This document shows, in pieces, positions 1 to 9,067 of a DNA stretch of 64,000 bases. Every line of letters begins with the position of its first letter. Position 1 is the stretch's first letter. Under the pieces are notes generated by a model that worked only from the letters and a program-made list of their open reading frames with translations, did not search any database and was not told the origin of the DNA. This DNA comes from an uncultured Flavobacterium sp. (GTDB lineage Bacteria; Bacteroidota; Bacteroidia; Flavobacteriales; Flavobacteriaceae), in contig NZ_OY730230.1 of the NCBI RefSeq assembly GCF_963422545.1, forward strand, positions 372,001 through 436,000, written 5' to 3'. The translations under genes and the position numbers were made by a program.

Positions 1-108
1 TTTTGAATTTTGTAACGTATTAAAATTACCTAATAAAATTACAAGCATCACAACCAGTAAAATATAAGCAGCTTTAGTTTTATTGCTGTATTTTTTTAAA
101 TCTTTCAT
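1..108 (-). CDS. N-terminus of a membrane protein, cut by the window edge
   Basis: An ATG on the minus strand at 108 opens 36 codons that run off the left edge without a stop. The product starts with a short Lys-rich cytoplasmic segment (MKDLKKYSNKTKAAY), followed by a hydrophobic stretch of about 15 residues (ILLVVMLVILLG), so it begins with one membrane helix. A histidine kinase or another single-anchor protein would fit, but nothing visible decides the family. It would follow the unknown 195-692 gene on the same strand after an 86-base gap. Confidence 0.5.
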   Translation of the reverse strand, partial: MKDLKKYSNKTKAAYILLVVMLVILLGNFNTLQNSK

Positions 109-194
109 TAAATAGTTTTGTTTTGAACAATACTAAAATAGCACTTTTTTATTACAAATATTCAATAGATGAATTACAAAGGAAATTATTTGAT

Positions 195-692
195 TTAGTA
201 TAAGCTTCTAGGATTTATTATTTTATAATAAATTAAATCTAATCTTCGTAAAAAGTTACTTTTTTTTAAGCTAAATTTTTCGCCTTCTTTATATCCAATA
301 GGAAATGTTGGGCTTTTAATACCAAATGGCCCTGATTCATTATCGTTATAATAAAATTCTTCTTCATCGTTGCTATATCTTCCAGCACATAAAAGGTTTA
401 AAGTTGTACTTTTTCTACTAGATTTTAGGACACTTATATCAATCCAAATAGGAATTTTATTGTTTCTACAAAGCAAATCAATTACTTCAATTTCGGTTAA
501 ATTTAATTTTATAATTCCTTCATCATCAGGATAAGTATCGAATTTAGTAGAAGTATTCTTATCATCTGCGGGAGTGAAAATTACATTGTATTTGAAATCA
601 TTTGTTAGTTTATCTGTAACATAACGTTCTGCAAATTTAAGAGCTACTAAACTGGCATTTTTTAGACGGAATAAGAATTCTTGTTTTGTCAT
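195..692 (-). CDS. Hypothetical cytoplasmic protein, 165 aa
   Basis: A complete ORF with an ATG start. I do not recognise the family. There is no signal peptide or membrane segment. The sequence is mixed alpha/beta in character, with an acidic stretch near residues 107-115 (SNDEEEFYYNDN) and a basic C-terminus. Base composition and codon use match the neighbours. It lies on the same strand as the partial gene at 1-108 and the hydrolase at 827-1558, but the gaps of about 86 and 134 bases do not argue for tight operon coupling. Confidence 0.7.
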   Translation of the reverse strand: MTKQEFLFRLKNASLVALKFAERYVTDKLTNDFKYNVIFTPADDKNTSTKFDTYPDDEGIIKLNLTEIEVIDLLCRNNKIPIWIDISVLKSSRKSTTLNLLCAGRYSNDEEEFYYNDNESGPFGIKSPTFPIGYKEGEKFSLKKSNFLRRLDLIYYKIINPRSLY

Positions 693-742
693 TTCTTAGA
701 TATGTATTGTAATAATCAGAAATTGTCTATTTTAATCGATAT

Positions 743-763
743 TTACTCCAAAACAACTTCTTC
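743..763 (-). repeat. 21-bp direct repeat, left copy (echo of symporter C-terminus)
   Basis: Positions 743-763 match 1610-1630 at 20 of 21 bases. The right copy encodes the end of the symporter (EEVVLE, stop). The left copy reads the same peptide and stop, in the same frame as the hydrolase gene but after its stop codon. The hydrolase gene is therefore bracketed by two copies of the symporter tail. Confidence 0.6.
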
Positions 764-826
764 AAAATTTGTGTTATGAAATTGTGAGTTTAATGATCTT
801 TTTAAACTACTATTTTCAAAGTTATA

Positions 827-1558
827 TTAGTGATTTATAAAATCTATTATATTTTTTAATGTTTCGGCTTGTTGCTGATCTCTTGAAATTCTGGCTGAAT
901 TATCTCCAAACTGAAAGCCATAATAACCAAACTGGGCATGATTGGCGCCTTCAATTTTTATAAATTTTGTAGTGATAGGAAGCTTGGATTTGTTTTTTAG
1001 AATAGTTTCTTCATCTGCAACGCCATCATCTGAACCAAATATTTTTAATATTGGAATTTTACTGTCTGCAAGCGAAATATCTCTTGGATGTGTTGTACCA
1101 ATTAAAATTAGTCTATCAATTAAATCAGGGTTTTCTTTGACAAATTGAGCTGCCATTTTCCCTCCTTGTGAATGACCGGCCAAAATGTATTCTTTGTTTT
1201 TATCTGCAAATAAATCAAGTTGCTTTGGAATTTCATATCCCTTAGATGCTAATCTCCAAGGCATTTTAATCAAATAAACCTTTATTCCATTTTCTGAAAT
1301 CTTTCTGCATAACGGAACATATGCTTTAGGGTCAACCATTGCTCCGGGATAAAAAATAAACACTTTTTGATAAGCTAGTTTTGGCTCAAACAAAAAATAA
1401 TTTTCAGAATCTTCTACGCTGATTTTATCATTACTTTCTAAATATGAACTTGAAACTCCATGTGATTGATAAGAATAAACCAACCAAATAGTAAATGAAA
1501 CGGCAAGGAAAAACCATAATCTTTTTAATGTTTTTATAATTTGTCTTTTATTCTTCAT
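827..1558 (-). CDS. Membrane-anchored alpha/beta hydrolase, 243 aa
   Basis: A serine hydrolase with the alpha/beta fold. A basic N-terminus and one hydrophobic segment (about residues 14-28) look like an uncleaved anchor that places the enzyme on the outer face of the inner membrane. The nucleophile elbow is GHSQG with Ser130. The likely acid is Asp177 or Asp178 (GSDDG) and the likely base is His207 (NHAQFG). The family (PF12695-like) covers esterases and related enzymes, and the substrate cannot be read from sequence. It follows the symporter gene on the same strand after 51 bases, so it may be the last gene of the deacetylase/symporter operon. It sits between two copies of the symporter tail sequence, which suggests an insertion or duplication at this spot. 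Confidence 0.85.
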   Translation of the reverse strand: MKNKRQIIKTLKRLWFFLAVSFTIWLVYSYQSHGVSSSYLESNDKISVEDSENYFLFEPKLAYQKVFIFYPGAMVDPKAYVPLCRKISENGIKVYLIKMPWRLASKGYEIPKQLDLFADKNKEYILAGHSQGGKMAAQFVKENPDLIDRLILIGTTHPRDISLADSKIPILKIFGSDDGVADEETILKNKSKLPITTKFIKIEGANHAQFGYYGFQFGDNSARISRDQQQAETLKNIIDFINH

Positions 1559-1609
1559 TTCAGCAAATGATTTAGTTAAACAAATTTTACATTTATAACA
1601 TTGTTTAAA

Positions 1610-1630
1610 TTACTCCAAAACAACTTCCTC
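1610..1630 (-). repeat. 21-bp direct repeat, right copy (symporter stop region)
   Basis: The last codons and stop of the symporter. It matches 743-763 at 20 of 21 bases, and the alpha/beta hydrolase gene lies between the two copies. Confidence 0.6.
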
Positions 1631-3334
1631 GGAATCCGGTTCATTTTTAAGAAATGCAACTTGCATAAACAACGCTAAAATAATAGTCAACATAGCTCCA
1701 ATAAAGTTCAGCCATAAATAACCCAATTTTTCTTCTTTATAAATCATGAAATAATAAATAACGAAAATTGTTGTCTGACTGATAATGGCACTGTAAAACA
1801 TTGCTTTTGCTTTTACACGACGCAGATAAAATCCAACTAAAAAGATTCCTAAAACGGTTCCGTAGAAAATAGATCCAACAATATTTACTAATTGAATAAG
1901 ATTTTCAAACAAAGTCCCTACGCAAGCAAACAGAATCGCTACAATTCCCCAGAATAAGGTGAAGAATTTTGTGGCATGTAGATAATGCTTCTCTGATTTT
2001 TCGGTTTTAAGATTTCGCATGTAAATGTCGACTGCTGTTGTTGAAGCCAAAGCATTTAATCCTGAAGCCGTTGATGACATTGCTGCTGAAAGAATTACCG
2101 CTAATAACAAACCAATCAATCCTTTTGGCAAGTAATGTAAGATGAAATGGAAAAACACATAATCTTTATCGTTTGTTTCACTGGTCGGGTCAGCTTTTAA
2201 GATAATTTCTTTGGCGCGATCACGCAAGTCTTTTTCTTTATTTGATAATGTAACCAATTCTTTTCGCAAAATCGGATTGTCAAAATCCTGATTCAACTGA
2301 TCGATGTATAATAAATTGATAACTTTTTTATCTTCTGAAAGTGTGCTTAATTTCTTTTCTAAAACATGATATTCTTCTTTGTAAGCCGATTTTTCAATAA
2401 CAGTTTTATTATTCGGATTAAAATTTAACGGAACTGGATTGAATTGAAAAAAGACAAAAACCATAACTCCCGTTAATAGAATAAAGAACTGCATTGGTAC
2501 TTTTAGAAGCCCGTTCATGATTAATCCCATTTGACTTTCGCGAATCGATTTTCCCGATAAATAACGGCCAACCTGAGATTGATCGGTTCCAAAATAGGCC
2601 AGAGCAAGAAAGAAACCTCCTGTAATTCCACTCCAAAAAGTATATTTTTCTTCAGGATCAAAAGAGAAATCTACAATATTCATTTTGTCATTTGCGCCTG
2701 CAATATGTAGGGCACTTGTAAAAGTCATATCGTTTGGTAAATAATGAAGGATCAGAAAAAATGTAATAAACATTCCTGACATGATTACAAACATCTGTTG
2801 TTTTTGCGTTACGTTTACGGCTTTTGTTCCTCCTGAAAAGGTGTAAATAATTACGAGAACGCCAATTATAACATTCATCAAAGTTAAATTCCAACCCAAA
2901 AGCGCAGACAAGATAATGGCAGGAGCATAAATGGTCAATCCGGTTCCTAGACCTCTTTGAACCAAAAACAGAATCGCAGCCAATGAACGTGTTTTTAAAT
3001 CGAATCGCTTTTCAAGAAACTCATAAGCGGTAAATACTTTGTTTTTATGGTATAATGGAATAAAAGTCAAACAAATAACAATCATTGCAATTGGCAATCC
3101 GAAATAGAATTGTACAAAGCCCATCCCGTCATGATAAGCTTGTCCCGGAGTAGAAAGAAAAGTAATGGCACTGGCTTGTGTTGCCATAACAGAAAGCCCG
3201 ACAGTGTACCAAGGGGTTTCGTTGTTTCCTAAGATAAAATCCTCGACATTTTTACTTCCTTTTGTTTTCCAGGAGCCGTACCCAACAATAAATAAAAGTG
3301 TAACAATTAGTACGATCCAATCAAATAGTTGCAT
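1610..3334 (-). CDS. Sodium:solute symporter (SSS family), 574 aa
   Basis: A Na+-coupled transporter of the inner membrane, SSSF/LeuT fold, with many hydrophobic helices along its length. Typical SSS features are the early segment with ATQASAITFLSTPGQAY (about residues 51-67) and the SSTASGLNALAS stretch (about residues 424-435). An unusual hydrophilic, charged insert of about 85 residues lies between helices (about residues 310-390) and probably forms a loop domain. The substrate is not readable; the deacetylase in the same operon suggests a sugar, amino sugar or other product of that enzyme. The start lies 3 bases after the stop of a 35-residue membrane microprotein, so the two are probably translationally coupled. 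Confidence 0.9.
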   Translation of the reverse strand: MQLFDWIVLIVTLLFIVGYGSWKTKGSKNVEDFILGNNETPWYTVGLSVMATQASAITFLSTPGQAYHDGMGFVQFYFGLPIAMIVICLTFIPLYHKNKVFTAYEFLEKRFDLKTRSLAAILFLVQRGLGTGLTIYAPAIILSALLGWNLTLMNVIIGVLVIIYTFSGGTKAVNVTQKQQMFVIMSGMFITFFLILHYLPNDMTFTSALHIAGANDKMNIVDFSFDPEEKYTFWSGITGGFFLALAYFGTDQSQVGRYLSGKSIRESQMGLIMNGLLKVPMQFFILLTGVMVFVFFQFNPVPLNFNPNNKTVIEKSAYKEEYHVLEKKLSTLSEDKKVINLLYIDQLNQDFDNPILRKELVTLSNKEKDLRDRAKEIILKADPTSETNDKDYVFFHFILHYLPKGLIGLLLAVILSAAMSSTASGLNALASTTAVDIYMRNLKTEKSEKHYLHATKFFTLFWGIVAILFACVGTLFENLIQLVNIVGSIFYGTVLGIFLVGFYLRRVKAKAMFYSAIISQTTIFVIYYFMIYKEEKLGYLWLNFIGAMLTIILALFMQVAFLKNEPDSEEVVLE

Positions 3335-3337
3335 AGG

Positions 3338-3445
3338 TTATGAGTATAATTGCATGATTAAGAAAAAAATCAAAATGTAAATTGCGTTCGCTACCAAAAC
3401 ATAGGTGTAGCTTTTTTTCCATTTTTTTACTTTTTTAACTATCAT
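3338..3445 (-). CDS. 35-aa membrane microprotein, candidate symporter accessory subunit
   Basis: A short ORF with an ATG at 3445 and stop at 3338. The product has a strongly basic N-terminus (MIVKKVKKWKKSY) followed by one hydrophobic helix (TYVLVANAIYILIFFLIM) and a short tail QLYS. The positive-inside rule puts the N-terminus in the cytoplasm. It lies 13 bases after the deacetylase stop and 3 bases before the symporter start, so it is spaced as a true operon member. Some other transporters of this superfamily have small one- or two-helix partner proteins, so an accessory subunit is a reasonable inference. No family is recognised. Confidence 0.65.
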   Translation of the reverse strand: MIVKKVKKWKKSYTYVLVANAIYILIFFLIMQLYS

Positions 3446-3458
3446 TTTTATGAATGTT

Positions 3459-5990
3459 TTATTTCTTTAATTCTTGTTTTGGAGCTTCTATTGGCTGTTT
3501 TAAGGAAATCATATTCGATAGTAATCGATATGCGCCTGCAACACCTTCTGGCAATTCTCTAAAAAAGCTTAAACCAGTGTAAATATAGTATCCTTTTCCG
3601 TACGGTGCTACCAATAATGCTCCATTCTTAGCAGATTCTCCTTTATCGTGTGAAGATAGAATAGGAGTAAAGGCAGGATCATATTGATCAGGATAATACA
3701 AACCTTGTTCTTGTGTCCAGCCTTCAAAATCTTTTGTGCTGATTTTATTTGGTGTATTCAAAATTGGGTGAGTTGGTGCCAGAAAAGTCACTTTAGCATT
3801 TTCTTCGGTTACACGATCGTTCGAGATTTTTAATGAATAGGGTGCAATTTGATCTGTTACGGTTTTGCCATAAGTATTGTATTGCACAATCATATTTTTA
3901 CCGCTTTTTACAAAATTAAAAAGGATATTTTGCTTATTAGCTAAAGCGTTTACGGTATTATAAGCACGGATTCCGGTAATTACAACGTTAAAAGAATCTA
4001 ATTTTTCAGGTGTAATTTCTTCGGGTTTTATAACCGAAACTTTATAGCCCATTTGTGCTAAACTTTCCGGAACTTCGTCGCCGGCACCCATGATGTAAGC
4101 AATGGAATCTCCATTAGTTTTTAAATCAATTCTAATGCATTTTGATTCAGCGGGTTTTAAAACCATTTGTTTGGTAATATGAGGGTAATCAATAATCGTT
4201 TCGTCTTTGTCAAAACGTTTATTGTCTACAATTACAATGCTTTTTGCAACAACTTCTTCCGGATTTACGGGTGGTGTAACTTCAAAATAAAAGATTTGCT
4301 CGTTTCCTTTTTTCTCTAAGGTAAATGGAATTTCTTTTGGAGAAACATCCCAGCTTTTAGGTAATTCTAATTGTAAATTTCCTTTGATTCCGTCTTTTCC
4401 AGCACGTACTTTTACAGGAACCATTTTACTTTTTGTACTTCCAAAAATTAAAACTTTCTCAAGAACTGAGGTTGTAACTTCGGGAACTATATCCAGAAAA
4501 TTATACATTTCACCTTTTACGCCATCATTATATTTGTAAACTACAGTGCGCTCAAAAGGAATTTCAACTCCGTTTATTTTTACATTAAAAATAACTTTTA
4601 CTTGTCTTATAATATCCGGAATTCCAATGTTTTCCTGATTAGAAACGGTATACATTCCTACGCTGGCTTTTTCTTTTAACCAATACGGCTGCGTATATTC
4701 AATATTGTTTGAAAGTTGAATTTGCAGGTTTATTTTTTGATCGTTATTATTCTTTAATAGAATGTTTTGCGCTGTATTTTTATTATCCGGTAATGAAGTT
4801 ATGCTAGTCAATTGCATTTCAACAGAACATCTGTTAATTGCTTCAAGACTTAGTTTAATAGTGCTTCCCGGAGTTGCTTCCTGCTCAGATGCAACGGCTT
4901 CAAGATATAATCCGGAACATGATGCGATTATGTTTTTTATTGCAGTTGATTTTAAAGTTTTCCAGTGATCATCATCTAAAGCTTCGATCATATTATATGC
5001 TTTTACCAAATCCGGAATACTTGCTGATGGATTGCTGAAATCGTATTTTGCGATAATAGTCGTAATCAAATCACCAATAGGTTTTCCGTTTTTAACACGA
5101 TTCCACGAAGTATCGATTCCATCAAATAAATTATCACGCTCTATAGGACTATCTCCTTTAATAAGCTCTAAATATTCGGTTTCTGTACCACGAGATCCAG
5201 TACTACCAAAACCTTGCGATTGGTGACGACTGCGGCTTAATGCGGCGATTTCCTGATTTGATTTTCCAATTCCGGTATAATAAACTCCAGTTTCTAATCT
5301 GGTGAATTTTGATTTATCAGCAGCATCAAATCTCTCCTGACTTCCATAAAACCACCAGGACGGGTTAAAAAACAAGCGTTTTACCTGCCATGGCTTTACA
5401 TATTTTAATTGTTCCGGATATATTTTTGGATCGTTTGTAAGTTTAAAACTTTCAACACTCAGCATTGCTGATGATGTGTGATGTCCGTGCGTTGTACCTG
5501 GCGAACGATGATCAAATCGATTTATAATTACGTCCGGCTGAAACTTTCTAATCGTCCAGACAACATCAGCAAGAACTTTATCTTTATCCCAGATTACTAA
5601 AGTTTCGTCCGGATTTTTTGAATAACCGAAATCATTCGCTCGCGAAAAAAATTGTTCTCCGCCATCAATTTTTCTGGCTTCAATTAATTCCTGAGTTCTT
5701 ATAACACCTAATAATTCACGCAATTGCGGACCAATTAAATTTTGACCTCCATCTCCACGAGTTAGGGATAGATAACCTGCTCTAGCGTTCATTTCATTTG
5801 CCATATAAGAGATCAAACGGGTATTTTCGTCATCGGGATGAGCTGCCAAATATAAAACAGAGCCCAGGAAGTTCAGTTTTTTGATTTGATTGTAAATTTC
5901 GACTGAACTTGGTTTTTGTGGTTGTTGTGCAAAAGAAATGGAAATCCCTGCTAGAAAAATAAGAAGAATTTGTACTTGAATTTTTCGCAT
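3459..5990 (-). CDS. Secreted PIG-L family deacetylase, 843 aa
   Basis: A Zn-dependent LmbE/PIG-L de-N-acetylase carried at the N-terminus of a long secreted protein. The chosen start (5990) gives a clean signal peptide of about 22 residues (MRKIQVQILLIFLAGISISF); the upstream ATG at 6023 would put 11 extra residues before it. The metal and catalytic motif is AHPDDE (His51, Asp53, Asp54), and a later HGHHTSS segment supplies the third ligand. The remaining 550 or so residues look like beta-sandwich modules and a C-terminal ThuA/GATase-like domain (VVITGIRAYNT and following). Family members remove acetyl groups from amino sugars. It is first in an operon with the microprotein and symporter, suggesting a periplasmic or surface enzyme coupled to uptake of its product. 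Confidence 0.85.
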   Translation of the reverse strand: MRKIQVQILLIFLAGISISFAQQPQKPSSVEIYNQIKKLNFLGSVLYLAAHPDDENTRLISYMANEMNARAGYLSLTRGDGGQNLIGPQLRELLGVIRTQELIEARKIDGGEQFFSRANDFGYSKNPDETLVIWDKDKVLADVVWTIRKFQPDVIINRFDHRSPGTTHGHHTSSAMLSVESFKLTNDPKIYPEQLKYVKPWQVKRLFFNPSWWFYGSQERFDAADKSKFTRLETGVYYTGIGKSNQEIAALSRSRHQSQGFGSTGSRGTETEYLELIKGDSPIERDNLFDGIDTSWNRVKNGKPIGDLITTIIAKYDFSNPSASIPDLVKAYNMIEALDDDHWKTLKSTAIKNIIASCSGLYLEAVASEQEATPGSTIKLSLEAINRCSVEMQLTSITSLPDNKNTAQNILLKNNNDQKINLQIQLSNNIEYTQPYWLKEKASVGMYTVSNQENIGIPDIIRQVKVIFNVKINGVEIPFERTVVYKYNDGVKGEMYNFLDIVPEVTTSVLEKVLIFGSTKSKMVPVKVRAGKDGIKGNLQLELPKSWDVSPKEIPFTLEKKGNEQIFYFEVTPPVNPEEVVAKSIVIVDNKRFDKDETIIDYPHITKQMVLKPAESKCIRIDLKTNGDSIAYIMGAGDEVPESLAQMGYKVSVIKPEEITPEKLDSFNVVITGIRAYNTVNALANKQNILFNFVKSGKNMIVQYNTYGKTVTDQIAPYSLKISNDRVTEENAKVTFLAPTHPILNTPNKISTKDFEGWTQEQGLYYPDQYDPAFTPILSSHDKGESAKNGALLVAPYGKGYYIYTGLSFFRELPEGVAGAYRLLSNMISLKQPIEAPKQELKK

Positions 5991-6103
5991 AGCGTAGTTA
6001 AGTGTTTTTTGATAGAGCCTCAAAAATACTAATTATATCCTTGTACAGTATTTAAATGAAATGTTAATGTTTGGTTATTGATTTGCTTTTTTAAGAAAAA
6101 TGA

Positions 6104-6140
6104 TAAAAAAAAGCTACCAGATTTTGTCTGGCAGCTTTTA
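6104..6140 (-). terminator. Rho-independent terminator, minus strand
   Basis: A 13-bp stem (6109-6121 with 6127-6139, one G-T pair) with a run of A on its left, which reads as a U tract on the minus strand. It lies upstream of the deacetylase operon and about 100 bases beyond another minus-strand terminator. Confidence 0.65.
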
Positions 6141-6243
6141 AGAGTATTGATCTAAATAATTTAAATCAGGCGGTATTTTTTAGAATTACAGAAAATTACT
6201 TCACTTTGTTCTCTAACACACAACAAAAGTATCCTGTATGCAT

Positions 6244-6276
6244 AAAAAAAGAGTATCAATATCCTGATACTCTTTT
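6244..6276 (-). terminator. Rho-independent terminator of the His/Asp-rich protein gene
   Basis: An 11-bp perfect stem (6248-6258 with 6265-6275) around the loop ATATCC, followed by a U tract on the minus strand. It lies 30 bases beyond the stop of the 6307-6849 gene. Confidence 0.75.
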
Positions 6277-6306
6277 ATGTTGAAAATTAATTATTTGGCA
6301 ATTGTA

Positions 6307-6849
6307 TTATCTTCTTCCGTGACCACGGCCATTATGTTTACCGTGATCATCATGATCACGATCGTCATCATCATCGTCACGTCTGTCGTGTTTGTTATAA
6401 TGTTTTTTATCATAATATCTATCATCTCTGCGATCATCATAACGATCGTTGTAACCATATGAAACATCTCTTGGCTGATAACATCTTTGAGGTGCTCCGT
6501 GATATCCTTTATAATATTCTACTCTGTGGCGATCAAAATAAGCGTATGGAGTTCTACCATGGTAATCATTCAAAACTACTTTGTAACCTCCGTACAAGTC
6601 ATAGTTTCTATATTGTCTAGGCAAATAAGTTGTTCGAATCCATCTTCCTCCACCAAAATAAATAAACTGAGAAGCTCTAACATCGTAATAAGCTTCGATA
6701 TCCGGCAAATAGTAATATTCCATTTCAGCATATCCTGCAGGTCCCCAAGCTGGAGGAGTCCCTATATTAACGTTTATTGATACCTGCGCTTGAGTAGCAC
6801 TTGCAACCAAAAGGAATAAACCAACGATTGCTATTTTTATTGTTTTCAT
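6307..6849 (-). CDS. Secreted protein with His/Asp/Arg-rich C-terminal tail, 180 aa
   Basis: The start at 6849 is preferred because it gives a standard signal peptide (MKTIKIAIVGLFLLVASATQ, cleavage after AQA-like residues). The upstream ATG at 6921 would add 24 residues with no function. The mature part is rich in Tyr, Gly and aromatic residues (about residues 35-125). The last 45 residues are almost all His, Asp, Arg and Gly (for example DRRDDDDDDRDHDDHGKHNG). Related Bacteroidota proteins are secreted and uncharacterised. The tail could bind metal ions or polyanions, which is inference only. It is monocistronic with its own terminator. Confidence 0.75.
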   Translation of the reverse strand: MKTIKIAIVGLFLLVASATQAQVSINVNIGTPPAWGPAGYAEMEYYYLPDIEAYYDVRASQFIYFGGGRWIRTTYLPRQYRNYDLYGGYKVVLNDYHGRTPYAYFDRHRVEYYKGYHGAPQRCYQPRDVSYGYNDRYDDRRDDRYYDKKHYNKHDRRDDDDDDRDHDDHGKHNGRGHGRR

Positions 6850-7039
6850 TTTTTTTAGTTTAAAAATTTGTTCTGTATAGAGATATTCATATACTGTGCC
6901 AAAAATAAAAATAAAATGCATTTCGTCGGATAAATTATGCTTTTCATCGAGTATTAATTATCTATTTTTAATGTAAATGTTTGATTTTTAAATTGTTTTG
7001 GAAATTTTAAGAAAATAAAAAAAGATGAAGTTTTTTTAG

Positions 7040-8851
7040 TTATTTATATTCAACAATTCTTGGCTTTGCGAGTTCAAAACTTTGTAAGCCAAAATCGCTA
7101 GTTTCATAGGTATTAGTTTTAAAAACATTATTTCCCTCATAAGGTATTGTTGGGTAATATGACAACGAAAGCTGAAAGGAACTAAATACTAAGTAATCAT
7201 TACTGATTAATACCCCTAAAGTTACTTTTGAATATGCTTTGTTACGTCCCATTGCATCATTTGGTCTTCCTAATACTGCAATAGAATAGTTAAAAAATGG
7301 ATTCATACGAAATCCTAAAATAGGGTAAGGAGAATAAGTCTGGGTTTGCAATGACAAAACCATTTTATTGGTTCCATATATTGCACTATTAAAACCGGCT
7401 AAACCATTTCGCCCGTTTATATTAAGCTGATCCCCAATAATATTCTCATGGTTTGCACCAATAACTATTTTAGGATTAATAAATTGTCTTAGTTTCCAGT
7501 TTCCTATACTAAAGAGCTTAGTGAAGTAATTAGACTCAAATAAAAATGCCGTTTGGTAGGTTTTTGAATTACGAAAGAAGGTCCCCGCTTCAAAATTAGT
7601 ACTTAAAAATCCCCATTTATAATAATTCCCAAAAGAAAACTGACCACCTATATAAGGACGCCACATGGTATTTTTATATTGGTAACCCAATGTAATGCCA
7701 TAAATTCTCCCAGTAGGAACGTCTTCTGTCTGACCATTTCTAAAAATATAGCTGTCTTTGATAAATTTACGAGTATTGATTCCAATTCCGCTCAGAAGTA
7801 GTTTTTCATCAGAATAGAAATGTGTGGGATCGTAAAGCTCAGAAGGAGTTTCGCTATAATTGACATTCAAAAAACGTCCGGAAACAATTAGATTGGTGAT
7901 TCCGTTTGTTTCGTCTTCAAAAACCTTTGATGCTTTTCCTCCCCAAAAATCCTGAAAATTATATTTAAAAAGCTGAATGGCATACGTGAGATCAGGAGCC
8001 TGCAAAGTATCTTTTCTGAAATTTTGCCCCACATAAATACCGCCTGCCCATTTGGTTAAAGGAGAATAAAATGCACGTTCGAAATCTATACTTTTGTTGT
8101 AGTTGTTATCTAGGTCTATTTTATAGTTTAAGGTTGTACTTATATATGTGTTTTTAATGTTTGGAATAGTGTAGGTAGCTTCGTTGGCATCTTTACCATC
8201 CTTAAACCTATTGGTAAATCGATATTCAAGCTGTTGCCCCGCACCAAAGAAGTCTTTTTCTTTTATTCCAAATGAAACTTGATTACTCGATATTGCAAAC
8301 CTTGGAATTGTACTCCACGAATCTAAAACACGAATAGTAACATCGACAGAATCTGACGCTACACCTGCTAGTTGATTCGAGATTTGAACCGCAGTAACAT
8401 ACTTTTGAGCCCGAATCAAACGTTCAGATTCCTGTACTTTATAAGTATTATAAGGTGTGTTTTTCCTGAATAACAGGAGATTATAAATTGCAAATTTTTT
8501 TGTTTTTAAATGCAATCTGTTTCCGGTTCTTTCTCCCCAGTTTCGAGGCTCCCTAGTAGTATCTGTAACAGAATAACCAAAAGGATCGAGCGTTACGATG
8601 TTTATCTTTCGGATAATTTTGCCATTAAAATTTGTTGTATCAACTGCAAGAAGTTCCTCTTTTTTTCGGGGTTTATTGGCTTTAAAAAATAGATTGTGAA
8701 GACTTTGTGTAAACTTATTCTTTTTAGAATAATTTCTAATTCTATTGTAAATTTCAGTACTGTCTTTTTTTTGTTTAATAACCTGAGCATAGGTGCTTTG
8801 TAAACAAAAGCATAATAGAATAAAAATAATTATTTTTCTGTTTACAAACAT
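7040..8851 (-). CDS. Outer-membrane beta-barrel protein, Omp85/BamA-like, 603 aa
   Basis: A signal peptide of about 22 residues (MFVNRKIIIFILLCFCLQST) is followed by a soluble N-terminal region with a POTRA-like segment (about residues 75-180: GKIIRKINIVTLDPFGYS and later VDVTIRVLDSWSTIP). The C-terminal two thirds alternate short hydrophobic strands and turns in the manner of an outer-membrane barrel. The architecture resembles a reduced Omp85/surface-antigen protein with one or two POTRA repeats. It is not BamA itself, which is longer. The role in protein insertion, secretion or lipid transport is not determined. It is monocistronic. Confidence 0.65.
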   Translation of the reverse strand: MFVNRKIIIFILLCFCLQSTYAQVIKQKKDSTEIYNRIRNYSKKNKFTQSLHNLFFKANKPRKKEELLAVDTTNFNGKIIRKINIVTLDPFGYSVTDTTREPRNWGERTGNRLHLKTKKFAIYNLLLFRKNTPYNTYKVQESERLIRAQKYVTAVQISNQLAGVASDSVDVTIRVLDSWSTIPRFAISSNQVSFGIKEKDFFGAGQQLEYRFTNRFKDGKDANEATYTIPNIKNTYISTTLNYKIDLDNNYNKSIDFERAFYSPLTKWAGGIYVGQNFRKDTLQAPDLTYAIQLFKYNFQDFWGGKASKVFEDETNGITNLIVSGRFLNVNYSETPSELYDPTHFYSDEKLLLSGIGINTRKFIKDSYIFRNGQTEDVPTGRIYGITLGYQYKNTMWRPYIGGQFSFGNYYKWGFLSTNFEAGTFFRNSKTYQTAFLFESNYFTKLFSIGNWKLRQFINPKIVIGANHENIIGDQLNINGRNGLAGFNSAIYGTNKMVLSLQTQTYSPYPILGFRMNPFFNYSIAVLGRPNDAMGRNKAYSKVTLGVLISNDYLVFSSFQLSLSYYPTIPYEGNNVFKTNTYETSDFGLQSFELAKPRIVEYK

Positions 8852-9067
8852 TAGATAGTTTTTGACTGGCTTACAAATGATTCATAGTTCAATATAAGAA
8901 AATAAAACGTATTAGTAATAATCCTTTTTAATTGAATGGCAATTTAATGGATTGAATCTTTTTATGAGGTTTTTAAGAAAACTAAGCGTGGTTAAGTAAA
9001 ATTATGTTTTTATAGCAGAAAAATGTTTTATTTTTTTCTTGTAATTTATAAAATTCGCCTTAAAATG

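Noticed and set aside
6277..6462. Plus-strand ORF over the His/Asp-rich protein gene
   Set aside because: A mirror of the repetitive minus-strand tail codons; its Ile/Val-rich product is an artefact.
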